16,333 nucleotides of DNA, taken from positions 1-16,333 of the forward strand of contig CABQHR010000022.1 of the NCBI GenBank assembly GCA_902463875.1. Reading direction: 5' to 3'. The notes under the pieces are model-generated. The model had not been told where the DNA came from, did no database searches, and was given only the letters and a program-made list of their open reading frames with translations. This stretch comes from an uncultured Collinsella sp. Lineage in GTDB: Bacteria; Actinomycetota; Coriobacteriia; Coriobacteriales; Coriobacteriaceae. Position 1 is the stretch's first letter, and every line of letters begins with the position of its first letter. Of the stretch, positions 6,180 through 12,407 are shown piece after piece. The position numbers were made by a program, and so were the translations under genes.

Positions 6180-8353
6180 CCTCCGCTGACCTCCTTAAAA
6201 ATGTGTCGATATCGCATGGCGACCGCATCGCGCAGGGGGCGCGTCGCCACGGAGTCAAGGTTGCAAGCATACCGCAAGAGCTCGACCGCGTCCAAATGGG
6301 CCCACTCGATCAGCTCCTCGTCGGCATCCAGGTCGACAAAGCGCAGGGTCACTCCGCCATGCTGGCGGTACCCCAGGATTTCGCCCTCGTGGCGCAGACG
6401 CAGGTCCATCTGGGCGAGCGTAAAGCCATCCGAGGTTTTTTCGAGCGATTGCAGGCGATCTTGTGCTGCCGAAGCGCCGCCGTTGCCCTTGGAGTGCGTC
6501 ATGACCAGGCACGTGCCCGACACACTGCCACGGCCCACGCGACCGCGCAGCTGGTGCAGAGCAGCCAAACCAAAGCGCTCCCCGTTCTCGATGACCATGA
6601 CGGTGGCGTTAGGCACGTCGACGCCCACCTCGACCACCGTAGTCGAGACGAGCACGTCAATCTCGCCGCGCTTGAAGGCATCGATAACCTGGTCCTTCTC
6701 CCCCGCTGGCATGCGGCCGTGAAGGCGCTCGATGGCAAGACCCGGCAACGCCAGACGCAGGCGATCGAGCTCGGTCGCCGTATCGTGCAGCGGCACGGGG
6801 ACCGTCACGCGGCCCTCGTCGTCGCGGGCGATACCGGGCACGTCCTCCAGATCATCGGCCGAGTCACTCGGCTCCACGAGCGGGCAAATCACGTAGGCCT
6901 GATGACCCTTTTCATGCGCCTCGCGGATGGCGCCATAGGCAAGGTCGCGACTCGACTCAGTAAGCACGCGTGTCGTCACGCCAGCGCCAGGGACGGGCCG
7001 ATGGCGGATGATACTCGTGTCCAGATCGCCGTAGACCGAAAGCGCCAGCGTACGCGGGATGGGCGTTGCCGTCATAACGAGCAGATCGGCACCAGGGCCC
7101 TTCGCACGCAGGGCGTTGCGTTGGCCGACGCCAAACCGGTGCTGCTCATCGATGACCACGAGCGACAGATGCTTGAACGCAACGTTATCCGAAAGCACCG
7201 CGTGGGTGCCAAAGAGGACATCGAGCTCGCCCGATTCCAGCTGCGCATGGATCCGCTCGCGCTCGGCCGCCGGCGTGACGCCCGTCAGGAGCGCCCAGGT
7301 CATGCCAGCCTGCGAAAGCAAGGGGCCGGTCTTATCGGCATATTGACGCGCCAGCACGCCCGTGGGCGCCATAACGCAGGCCTGTGTGCCGCTATCGGCA
7401 GCCACAGCCAGCGCGCAGGCGGCAACGGCGGTCTTACCGGTACCGACATCGCCCAGCAGTAGGCGGTTCATCACGCGCCCGCCATCGCACATATCGCGCA
7501 GGATGTCTTGGAACGCGGCCTCCTGCTCGTCGCTCAGCGAAAACGGCAGGGCCTGCTTGAGCGCGGCCAGGTGCTCGCCCGCGGCGTGGGCGTAGGGAGC
7601 GACTTCGACCAAGACACCGTCGTTGCGCAGGCGCAGCGCCAGCTGCAGGTAGAGGCACTCCTCGTAGGCAAGCCGCGCGCGCGCGATATCGCGCTCAGCC
7701 ATGCTCGAGGGAAAATGGATCGATCGAAGCGCACGGGCATTGCTCATCAGGCGGCGCTTGACGCGTAAGCGTGCGGGAATCGGGTCGAAGGGATTGCCGA
7801 CGACCTCGAGCGCGCCACTTACGATACGGCGCATCCATGCCTGACTCACGCCGTCACTCACGTAATGGACCGGCAGGATAGTGCCCGCGGCGCGCCCTTC
7901 CTCAAGCTTTTCAAAGTGCGGCGAGGCCATCTGCTTAAAGCCGTAGGCAAACTCGACCTTACCCATCACGGCCAGGCGGTCGCCCTGCTTAAGCTGCTGG
8001 GCAATCCAGGGCTGGCGGAAAAAGGCGACCTGCAGCACGCCCGTCTCGTCAACGAGTGAGACCTCGGTCACCTGCATGCGCGGACGCGGCTGCTTTTGGA
8101 CGATACGATCGACCGTGGCGATGATGGTACACACGGTACCGATGGGCGCCATCTCGATGGACCAGGAGCGCGTAAAGTCCAGGTATCGATGAGGGATATG
8201 GAGAAGGAGGTCCCCCACCGTCCGAATTCCCAGACGGCGAAGGGCCTCCTCACGTTTACCCGAAACATATTTGAGTCGCGCGATATCCTCGTCGAGCGCA
8301 TTGCTCTGGGCAAAGCGCTCCGAGACGCGCGGCACGGAGCACAGTTCGGACAT
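6176..8353 (-). CDS. recG: ATP-dependent DNA helicase RecG
   Basis: A 725-residue superfamily 2 helicase that reverses stalled replication forks and remodels branched recombination intermediates. The N-terminal wedge (OB) domain covers about residues 35-150, including LLLHIPHRYLDF. The helicase core has Walker A GDVGTGKT at 301-308, DEQH at 402-405 followed by RFGVGQR, MTATPIPRTLA, and the C-terminal domain motifs LHGRMPAGEK, STTVVEVGVDVPNA and LHQLRGRVGRG. A short region between the PLVEPSDSADD and RLALPGL segments looks somewhat longer than I recall for the family. The ATG at 8353 lies 10 bases after the fakA stop; its ribosome binding site is weak, so coupling or a slightly different start is possible. 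The stop overlaps rsmD by 4 bases, and recG-rsmD-coaD adjacency is common in Gram-positives. Confidence 0.97.
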   Translation of the reverse strand: MSELCSVPRVSERFAQSNALDEDIARLKYVSGKREEALRRLGIRTVGDLLLHIPHRYLDFTRSWSIEMAPIGTVCTIIATVDRIVQKQPRPRMQVTEVSLVDETGVLQVAFFRQPWIAQQLKQGDRLAVMGKVEFAYGFKQMASPHFEKLEEGRAAGTILPVHYVSDGVSQAWMRRIVSGALEVVGNPFDPIPARLRVKRRLMSNARALRSIHFPSSMAERDIARARLAYEECLYLQLALRLRNDGVLVEVAPYAHAAGEHLAALKQALPFSLSDEQEAAFQDILRDMCDGGRVMNRLLLGDVGTGKTAVAACALAVAADSGTQACVMAPTGVLARQYADKTGPLLSQAGMTWALLTGVTPAAERERIHAQLESGELDVLFGTHAVLSDNVAFKHLSLVVIDEQHRFGVGQRNALRAKGPGADLLVMTATPIPRTLALSVYGDLDTSIIRHRPVPGAGVTTRVLTESSRDLAYGAIREAHEKGHQAYVICPLVEPSDSADDLEDVPGIARDDEGRVTVPVPLHDTATELDRLRLALPGLAIERLHGRMPAGEKDQVIDAFKRGEIDVLVSTTVVEVGVDVPNATVMVIENGERFGLAALHQLRGRVGRGSVSGTCLVMTHSKGNGGASAAQDRLQSLEKTSDGFTLAQMDLRLRHEGEILGYRQHGGVTLRFVDLDADEELIEWAHLDAVELLRYACNLDSVATRPLRDAVAMRYRHIFKEVSGG

Positions 8354-8363
8354 GGGCAGTTGC

Positions 8364-10025
8364 CTACTCGATCGAGAAGATCACGGGATAGAGCGGCTGC
8401 TCGCCACGATGGGCGTCGATCTCCAGATCGGGCTGAGCCTCCTCGATAGCGTCGACGATCTCCTGGAAGGCCTCATCGGACAGTTCCTCGCCGGCCAGAA
8501 TCGTCAGCGCGTCGCCCTCCTCTTCCTCCTGCATACGGTTAATGCAATCGAGCGTGACCTGCTTCACGTCGGAGCCGACCACATCGATGGAGCCGGCAAT
8601 GATACCCATGACGTCACCGGAGTGAATCGGCGAGCCGTCGGAGGCGCTGGAATCGCGCACGGCACGGGTGACCTCGCCATCGCGGACCTCGCTGATGGCG
8701 TCGACCATAGCGGCGACGGCGTCCTCGAGCTCGGAATCGGGCAGGACCGCGAACAGCGCGGAGAAGGCCTGCGGAACGGTCTTGGTGGGAACGACGGCGA
8801 CCTTCTTATCGGTGCAGGCAGAGGCAGCGGCCTCGGCGGCCATGCGGATGTTGCCGTTGTTGGGCAGGATGATGACCGAGGTCGCGTTGACCTGGTCGAC
8901 GGCGCCCAGCAGGTCTGCAGTCGAAGGGTTCATGGTCTGGCCACCCGAGACGATCACGTCAACGCCGAGAGACTTGAGGATGTCTGCCTCGCCGGAACCG
9001 GCGGCAACGGCGACAAAGCCCAGGGCCTTCGCGGGCTCGGCGGCCTTTTCCTGGTCCTCGTGGATCTTGGCGGTACGGTCGTGGGCCTCCATCTCCATGT
9101 TGTGGATAAAGACCTCGTAGATCTGGCCAAGCTGCAGCATGTGCTCGAGCACCAAGTTGGGGGTGTTGGAGTGCACGTGAATCTTGTAATCGGGGTAAGC
9201 ACCCACGAGCAGCTCGCAGTCGCCCATGGAACCCAGGAACTTGAGGCACTCGTCCTCGTCAAAGGGAGCGTCGGCCTTAAAGAGGAACTCGTTGCAGTAG
9301 CGGAATTCCGAGCCCTCCCAGTCGTCGTTGGCCTCGATCTCAACGCGGCCAAGAGCGGCATCGCGGGCAGAGCCGGCAGAGTCAAACGTAGCGGAGAAAT
9401 CCTCGACAACGGTGCTGCGACCAAGTGCTGCAGCCACAAAGTTCTCAAGGAAGATGGCAAAGCCAAAGGCGCCGGAGTCGACCACGCCGTTCTCCTTCAG
9501 AACGGGCAAAAGGTCGGGCGTGCGGGCGACGGACTGGTAGGCCTCGACGACGATAGCGTCGAGCGCATCCTCGGCCGAGAACTTCTTCTTTTCGCACTCG
9601 TCGGCCTTGGTCGAGACATCGCGCAGCACCGTGAGGATCGTGCCCTCGATGGGCTTGCGGACAGCCTGGAAAGCGACCTTGACGGCTCGGCGGAACGCAT
9701 AGGCGATGTTGGCGGACGTGATAGGCTCGCCGGCAGAGACAAGACCCTCGGCCACACCGCGCAGGATCTGCGAGGTAATGACGCCGGAGTTACCGCGAGC
9801 GCCCATCAGGGAGCCGTGCGTGATGGCGCCGGCAATGGCCTCCATGTCGGCATCGGCGGGAAGGGCAGAAAGCTCCTTGGTCACCGAGGCGAGCGTGAGC
9901 GACATGTTGGTGCCGGTGTCGCCGTCGGGCACGGGGAAGACGTTGAGCTTGTTGATCTCCTCGGCCTTGTCGGAAACGGCAGCCGCAGCGATCGGAAAAC
10001 AGGTGCGAATGGTCTTTGCAATCAT
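8364..10025 (-). CDS. fakA: DAK2-domain fatty acid kinase subunit, FakA/YloV-like
   Basis: A 553-residue protein of usual YloV/FakA length. FakA is the ATP-binding subunit that, with a DegV-type FakB holding the fatty acid, makes acyl-phosphate from exogenous fatty acid. The N-terminal DAK2 domain (about 1-200) has the nucleotide/metal motif PVPDGDTGTNM at 31-41 and GSLMGARGNSG at 71-81. The middle domain follows, with VVDSGAFGFA, and the C-terminal half has VSGGQTMNPSTADLL and ILPNNGNIRMAA, typical of this family. No DegV-type FakB is in the window, so a partner must be encoded elsewhere if it acts as a kinase. The ATG at 10025 lies 27 bases after the Asp23-like gene; its GGAG is about 11 bases upstream, rather far. 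It precedes recG by 10 bases. PlsX, which can pass acyl-phosphate to PlsY or convert it to acyl-ACP, is further down the same strand. Confidence 0.93.
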   Translation of the reverse strand: MIAKTIRTCFPIAAAAVSDKAEEINKLNVFPVPDGDTGTNMSLTLASVTKELSALPADADMEAIAGAITHGSLMGARGNSGVITSQILRGVAEGLVSAGEPITSANIAYAFRRAVKVAFQAVRKPIEGTILTVLRDVSTKADECEKKKFSAEDALDAIVVEAYQSVARTPDLLPVLKENGVVDSGAFGFAIFLENFVAAALGRSTVVEDFSATFDSAGSARDAALGRVEIEANDDWEGSEFRYCNEFLFKADAPFDEDECLKFLGSMGDCELLVGAYPDYKIHVHSNTPNLVLEHMLQLGQIYEVFIHNMEMEAHDRTAKIHEDQEKAAEPAKALGFVAVAAGSGEADILKSLGVDVIVSGGQTMNPSTADLLGAVDQVNATSVIILPNNGNIRMAAEAAASACTDKKVAVVPTKTVPQAFSALFAVLPDSELEDAVAAMVDAISEVRDGEVTRAVRDSSASDGSPIHSGDVMGIIAGSIDVVGSDVKQVTLDCINRMQEEEEGDALTILAGEELSDEAFQEIVDAIEEAQPDLEIDAHRGEQPLYPVIFSIE

Positions 10026-10052
10026 GGGTATTTGAATCTCCGTTTTCGGATG

Positions 10053-10409
10053 CTAGTTCAGACGGCTCTTGAGCGCGTCGATATGGATGCCGATCTTAAG
10101 GCTGGCGGGGTCGATCTGAGCGATCTCCTGCAGGGTGAAGGCAACGGAGCTCGAAAGATTGTGGCAGACGGACTTCATGTTGACGCCGTTCTCGAGCACG
10201 ACGTGAAGATCGACCGTAAGGCCGTTCTCGTCGGCGGAGACAAGCACGCCCTTGCGGAGGCGCTGACCGGCAAGCAGGCGCACGCTCTCGGCGCCTTGGA
10301 GCTGCTCAGCCATACCGACGACGCCATAGCACGTCATCGCAGCATAACCGGCAATATCGGCAATAACGTCGTTCGAGACGCTCAGGCTGCCGTTAATGGT
10401 CTCAGACAC
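10053..10409 (-). CDS. Asp23/Gls24-family envelope stress-type protein
   Basis: A 118-residue Asp23/Gls24 (DUF322) protein, a family often encoded just before yloV/fakA in Gram-positives and linked to the cell envelope and stress responses; the biochemical role is not settled. The sequence shows the family start INGSLSVSNDVIADIAGYAAMTCYGVVGMAE, the VDLHVVLENGVNMKSVCHNL strand-helix pair and a final IDPASLKIGIHIDALK. There is no signal peptide or membrane segment. The start is a GTG at 10409 with AAGGAGA 5 bases upstream. It is the first gene after the tRNA terminator, so it probably heads the operon that includes fakA and recG. A small GC hairpin lies 6 bases before its ribosome binding site. 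Confidence 0.92.
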   Translation of the reverse strand: MSETINGSLSVSNDVIADIAGYAAMTCYGVVGMAEQLQGAESVRLLAGQRLRKGVLVSADENGLTVDLHVVLENGVNMKSVCHNLSSSVAFTLQEIAQIDPASLKIGIHIDALKSRLN

Positions 10410-10425
10410 AAGAATCTCCTTATCT

Positions 10426-10440
10426 GGTGCTCACGGCACC
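10426..10440 (-). other. Small leader hairpin upstream of the Asp23-like gene
   Basis: On the minus strand GGTGC and GCACC pair around a CGTGA loop, ending 6 bases before the AAGGAG ribosome binding site. There is no T-run, so it is not a terminator. It could influence translation initiation or mRNA stability; this is inference from position only. Confidence 0.35.
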
Positions 10441-10465
10441 ATGTCGTGGGAGCAATCATTGCAAT

Positions 10466-10471
10466 ATTCTA
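10466..10471 (-). promoter_or_regulatory. Possible -10 element (TAGAAT) for the Asp23-fakA operon
   Basis: The minus strand has TAGAAT about 57 bases before the GTG of the Asp23-like gene, in the only gene-free stretch between the tRNA terminator and that gene. No good -35 sits at 16-18 bases. The same hexamer is the best candidate upstream of acpP. An operon promoter must lie somewhere in 10410-10567, but its exact place is uncertain. Confidence 0.35.
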
Positions 10472-10567
10472 CAACGACCGCGCCATGTTGAGGTGATGGG
10501 TCGCGGGATTACATCCTCGACACGAAATGTTGATATGGCAACGTTCGAGTCAAGTGGTCGCGGCATG

Positions 10568-10597
10568 AAAAAACCCGCCGCATAAGCGACGGGTTTT
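10568..10597 (-). terminator. Intrinsic terminator after the tRNA-Asn pair
   Basis: The minus strand has arms AAAACCCG and CGGGTTTT, extended inward by four more pairs (one G.U) to a TTAT loop and followed by TTTTTT. This is a textbook intrinsic terminator 6 bases after the second tRNA. The A-run on the other side makes it potentially bidirectional. Confidence 0.9.
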
Positions 10598-10603
10598 ACA
10601 ACC

Positions 10604-10678
10604 TGGCTCCCCGGGTAGGACTCGAACCTACAACAGCGCGGTTAACAGCCGCGTGCTCTACCATTGAGCTACCGAGGA
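10604..10678 (-). tRNA. tRNA-Asn (anticodon GTT), copy 2 in transcription order
   Basis: A complete 75-base cloverleaf including an encoded CCA. The acceptor stem is TCCTCGG with CCGGGGA (one G.U), the D arm GCTC-AATGGTA-GAGC, the anticodon arm CGCGG-CTGTTAA-CCGCG with anticodon GTT, the variable loop CTGTT and the T arm GTAGG-TTCGAGT-CCTAC. The discriminator base is G. The sequence is identical to the copy upstream; the identity covers 78 bases (10603-10680 versus 10712-10789). An intrinsic terminator follows. Confidence 0.97.
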
Positions 10679-10682
10679 ATTT

Positions 10683-10703
10683 AAAAGCCCAGCGGAATGG
10701 GCT
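10683..10703 (-). other. Terminator-like hairpin in the spacer between the two tRNAs
   Basis: On the minus strand AGCCCA pairs with TGGGCT around a TTCCGC loop, followed by TTT and then AA. The stem is only 6 pairs and the T-run is short, so it would be a weak terminator at most. It may instead serve as a processing signal separating the two identical tRNAs. Confidence 0.4.
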
Positions 10704-10712
10704 GAAAAATTC

Positions 10713-10787
10713 TGGCTCCCCGGGTAGGACTCGAACCTACAACAGCGCGGTTAACAGCCGCGTGCTCTACCATTGAGCTACCGAGGA
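10713..10787 (-). tRNA. tRNA-Asn (anticodon GTT), copy 1 in transcription order
   Basis: Identical to the copy at 10604-10678 in all stems, loops and encoded CCA, so both read AAC and AAU codons. It lies about 24 bases after the predicted transcription start of the promoter at 10818-10845. The 34-base spacer to the second copy differs from all flanking sequence, which points to an old tandem duplication kept identical or a recent one of the gene body only. Confidence 0.97.
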
Positions 10788-10817
10788 ATAGGTGCGTGCT
10801 CTCAAGCAACGAAGTTT

Positions 10818-10845
10818 ATTATACGGACGAATCAGCTCAGGGCAA
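10818..10845 (-). promoter_or_regulatory. Sigma-A promoter for the tRNA-Asn pair
   Basis: The minus strand has TTGCCC (10845-10840), a 16-base spacer and a perfect TATAAT (10823-10818). The expected start is near 10811, some 24 bases before the first tRNA. It is the strongest promoter-like sequence I see in the window, consistent with stable RNA expression. Confidence 0.75.
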
Positions 10846-10873
10846 GAACTTTTTTGAGAATTTTTCCGACCTA

Positions 10874-10897
10874 GTCATTGGGGACGTCCCCAATGAC
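10874..10897. repeat. Perfect 24-base palindrome between rpoD and the tRNAs
   Basis: GTCATTGGGGAC is followed directly by its reverse complement GTCCCCAATGAC, with no spacer and no mismatch; the symmetry ends exactly there. It is 8 bases beyond the rpoD terminator hairpin and about 29 bases upstream of the tRNA -35. It has no T-run, so it is not a usual terminator. It resembles an extragenic palindrome (REP-like) or a protein binding site; no second copy occurs in this window. Confidence 0.85.
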
Positions 10898-10904
10898 CAC
10901 ATGA

Positions 10905-10938
10905 AAGCGCCCCCAAGCGGATGTGCTTGAGGGCGCTT
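10905..10938 (-). terminator. Probable terminator of rpoD
   Basis: Ten bases after the rpoD stop the minus strand forms a 14-pair stem (AAGCGCCCTCAAGC with GCTTGGGGGCGCTT, one G.U) around an ACATCC loop. Only a TTT follows, so the U-tract is weak. The stem is long and GC-rich, and the position directly after the gene supports termination or 3'-end protection. Confidence 0.7.
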
Positions 10939-10947
10939 CTTGCTTGA

Positions 10948-12297
10948 CTAGCTTTCGATATAGTCTTTGAGCTTGCTGCTGCGGCTGGGGTGGCGGAGCT
11001 TGGCCAAGGTCTTGGACTCGATCTGGCGGATACGCTCGCGCGTGACGCCAAACTCGCGGCCGACTTCCTCGAGCGTGCGGGGATGCCCGTCGACAAGGCC
11101 AAAGCGCAGCTCGATAACCTTGCGCTCACGATCGGCAAGCGAGTCGAGCACCTGAGTGAGCTGCTCCTGCAGCATGGAGAAGCTGGCGGCATCGGGCGGA
11201 ACGATAGCCTGGGAGTCCTCGATAAAGTCGCCCAGCTGGGAATCCTCTTCCTCGCCGATGGGGGTCTCGAGCGACACGGGCTCCTGCGAGATCTTCTGGA
11301 TCTCGCGGACGCGGTCGGCGCTCATGTCCATCTCGGCACCGATCTCCTCGGGGGTCGGGTCGCGACCCAGGTCCTGAAGGAGCTGGCGCTGCACGCGGAC
11401 GAGCTTGTTGATAGTCTCGACCATATGCACGGGAATACGGATGGTACGGGCCTGGTCGGCAATGGCGCGCGTAATGGCCTGACGGATCCACCACGTGGCG
11501 TACGTGGAGAACTTGAAACCCTTCTGGTAGTCGAACTTCTCGACGGCGCGAATCAGACCGAGGTTGCCCTCCTGGATCAGGTCAAGGAACAGCATGCCGC
11601 GGCCGACATAGCGCTTGGCGATGGAGACGACCAGACGCAGGTTTGCGCTGATGAGTGCCTGCTTAGCTTCGAGGCCGACGTTCTCAATGCGCGTAAGACG
11701 ACGCATCTCGGCACGCGTGAGCTCGAGCTCACCGGCATCGGCGGCCTCGAGCTTCTCGGTGGCCTCAAGACCGGCCTCGATCTTCATAGCCAGATCGACC
11801 TCTTCGGAAGCGGTCAGCAGGTCGACCTTGCCGATCTCCTTGAGGTACATACGAACCGGATCGCCGGTCAGCATCACCGTGGAGGCATCGATGCCACGCA
11901 CGCGGGAGCGTGAACGGGACGTGCGCACGGTGCGCTTCTTCTTGCTCTTGGAAGAACCCATCTCGGCGTCAGCCTGACGGGCCATCTTGAGCTCGTGATC
12001 GTCGAGCGAGCCGGAATCGTGCTCGTCGTCGTCATCGAAATCGTCAGTATCGGTATCGTTATCGTCATCGTCGACGTCCATGGGGGCGTCGTCGTTTCCG
12101 CTCGCGGAGATAATCTGGATGCCGCTGTTGCGCAGCGCGGAATACACCGCGGTGAGCTGCTCGTCAGAAACATCGATATCCTTCAGGGCGACCTGAATCT
12201 CGTCCTCGGTTACCGAAGTCCTGTTTGAGCCGTTGCCCATGAGCTTTGCAACGTAGGATTCCAGCCCAGTACCCGTGCTCTCAGTCTTTTTTGGCAC
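10948..12297 (-). CDS. rpoD: Primary sigma factor RpoD/SigA
   Basis: The housekeeping RNA polymerase sigma factor, 449 residues from the chosen start. A short N-terminal region is followed by a very acidic Asp tract (about 74-94) and a basic Lys/Arg/Ser tract (about 116-135). Region 1.2 begins at [11 protein letters not shown] (146). Region 2 is [31 protein letters not shown] through [18 protein letters not shown], region 3 follows from [14 protein letters not shown], and region 4.2 has the helix-turn-helix [19 protein letters not shown] near the C-terminus. The start is the GTG at 12297 because AAGGGAG lies 5 bases before it; the ATG five codons upstream (12312) has no ribosome binding site, and that AAGGGAG would then be coding. 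It follows dnaG by 110 bases, the common dnaG-rpoD pairing, and is closed by a hairpin before the tRNAs. Confidence 0.95.
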   Translation of the reverse strand: MPKKTESTGTGLESYVAKLMGNGSNRTSVTEDEIQVALKDIDVSDEQLTAVYSALRNSGIQIISASGNDDAPMDVDDDDNDTDTDDFDDDDEHDSGSLDDHELKMARQADAEMGSSKSKKKRTVRTSRSRSRVRGIDASTVMLTGDPVRMYLKEIGKVDLLTASEEVDLAMKIEAGLEATEKLEAADAGELELTRAEMRRLTRIENVGLEAKQALISANLRLVVSIAKRYVGRGMLFLDLIQEGNLGLIRAVEKFDYQKGFKFSTYATWWIRQAITRAIADQARTIRIPVHMVETINKLVRVQRQLLQDLGRDPTPEEIGAEMDMSADRVREIQKISQEPVSLETPIGEEEDSQLGDFIEDSQAIVPPDAASFSMLQEQLTQVLDSLADRERKVIELRFGLVDGHPRTLEEVGREFGVTRERIRQIESKTLAKLRHPSRSSKLKDYIES

Positions 12298-12302
12298 AGA
12301 TT

Positions 12303-12309
12303 CTCCCTT
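12303..12309 (-). promoter_or_regulatory. Ribosome binding site deciding the rpoD start
   Basis: AAGGGAG on the minus strand is 5 bases before the GTG at 12297. It lies inside the reading frame if the ATG at 12312 were used, so it argues for the GTG start. Confidence 0.7.
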
Positions 12310-12372
12310 CATAGTCCACAGGACTCAATACTTTAGCACACACATAGGCGTCTATACCCAAAAAGAGGACTG

Positions 12373-12401
12373 GATATAGGCGAGAATACGCTGGTTGACC
12401 A
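12373..12401 (-). promoter_or_regulatory. rpoD: Possible promoter in the dnaG-rpoD gap
   Basis: On the minus strand TGGTCA (12401-12396) and TATATC (12378-12373) are each 4 of 6 to consensus and 17 bases apart. It would give rpoD a transcript separate from dnaG, with a leader of roughly 70 bases. Other AT-rich hexamers in the gap are possible alternatives. Confidence 0.3.
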
Positions 12402-12407
12402 CAACAT

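Noticed and set aside
6203..7462. A 419-codon open frame on the plus strand opposite recG
   Set aside because: It is the mirror of recG codons with no recognisable domain; the minus-strand frame holds all the helicase motifs.
8271..10496. A 741-codon open frame on the plus strand opposite fakA and the Asp23-like gene
   Set aside because: It is antisense to two well-recognised genes and its translation is a Leu/Gly/Asp/Val-rich low-information sequence. Long antisense frames are a known by-product of strong GC-third-position codon use. It has no ribosome binding site that I can see.
10410..10567. Search for a small gene such as rpmB, which often lies next to asp23-fakA
   Set aside because: No L28-like sequence or other short coding frame with a ribosome binding site is visible on either strand; only leader elements are present.
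10603..10789. tRNA-Asn copies as an integration (att) site
   Set aside because: The repeat is two full tRNA genes only 34 bases apart, with no integrase, no foreign cargo and no change in composition nearby.
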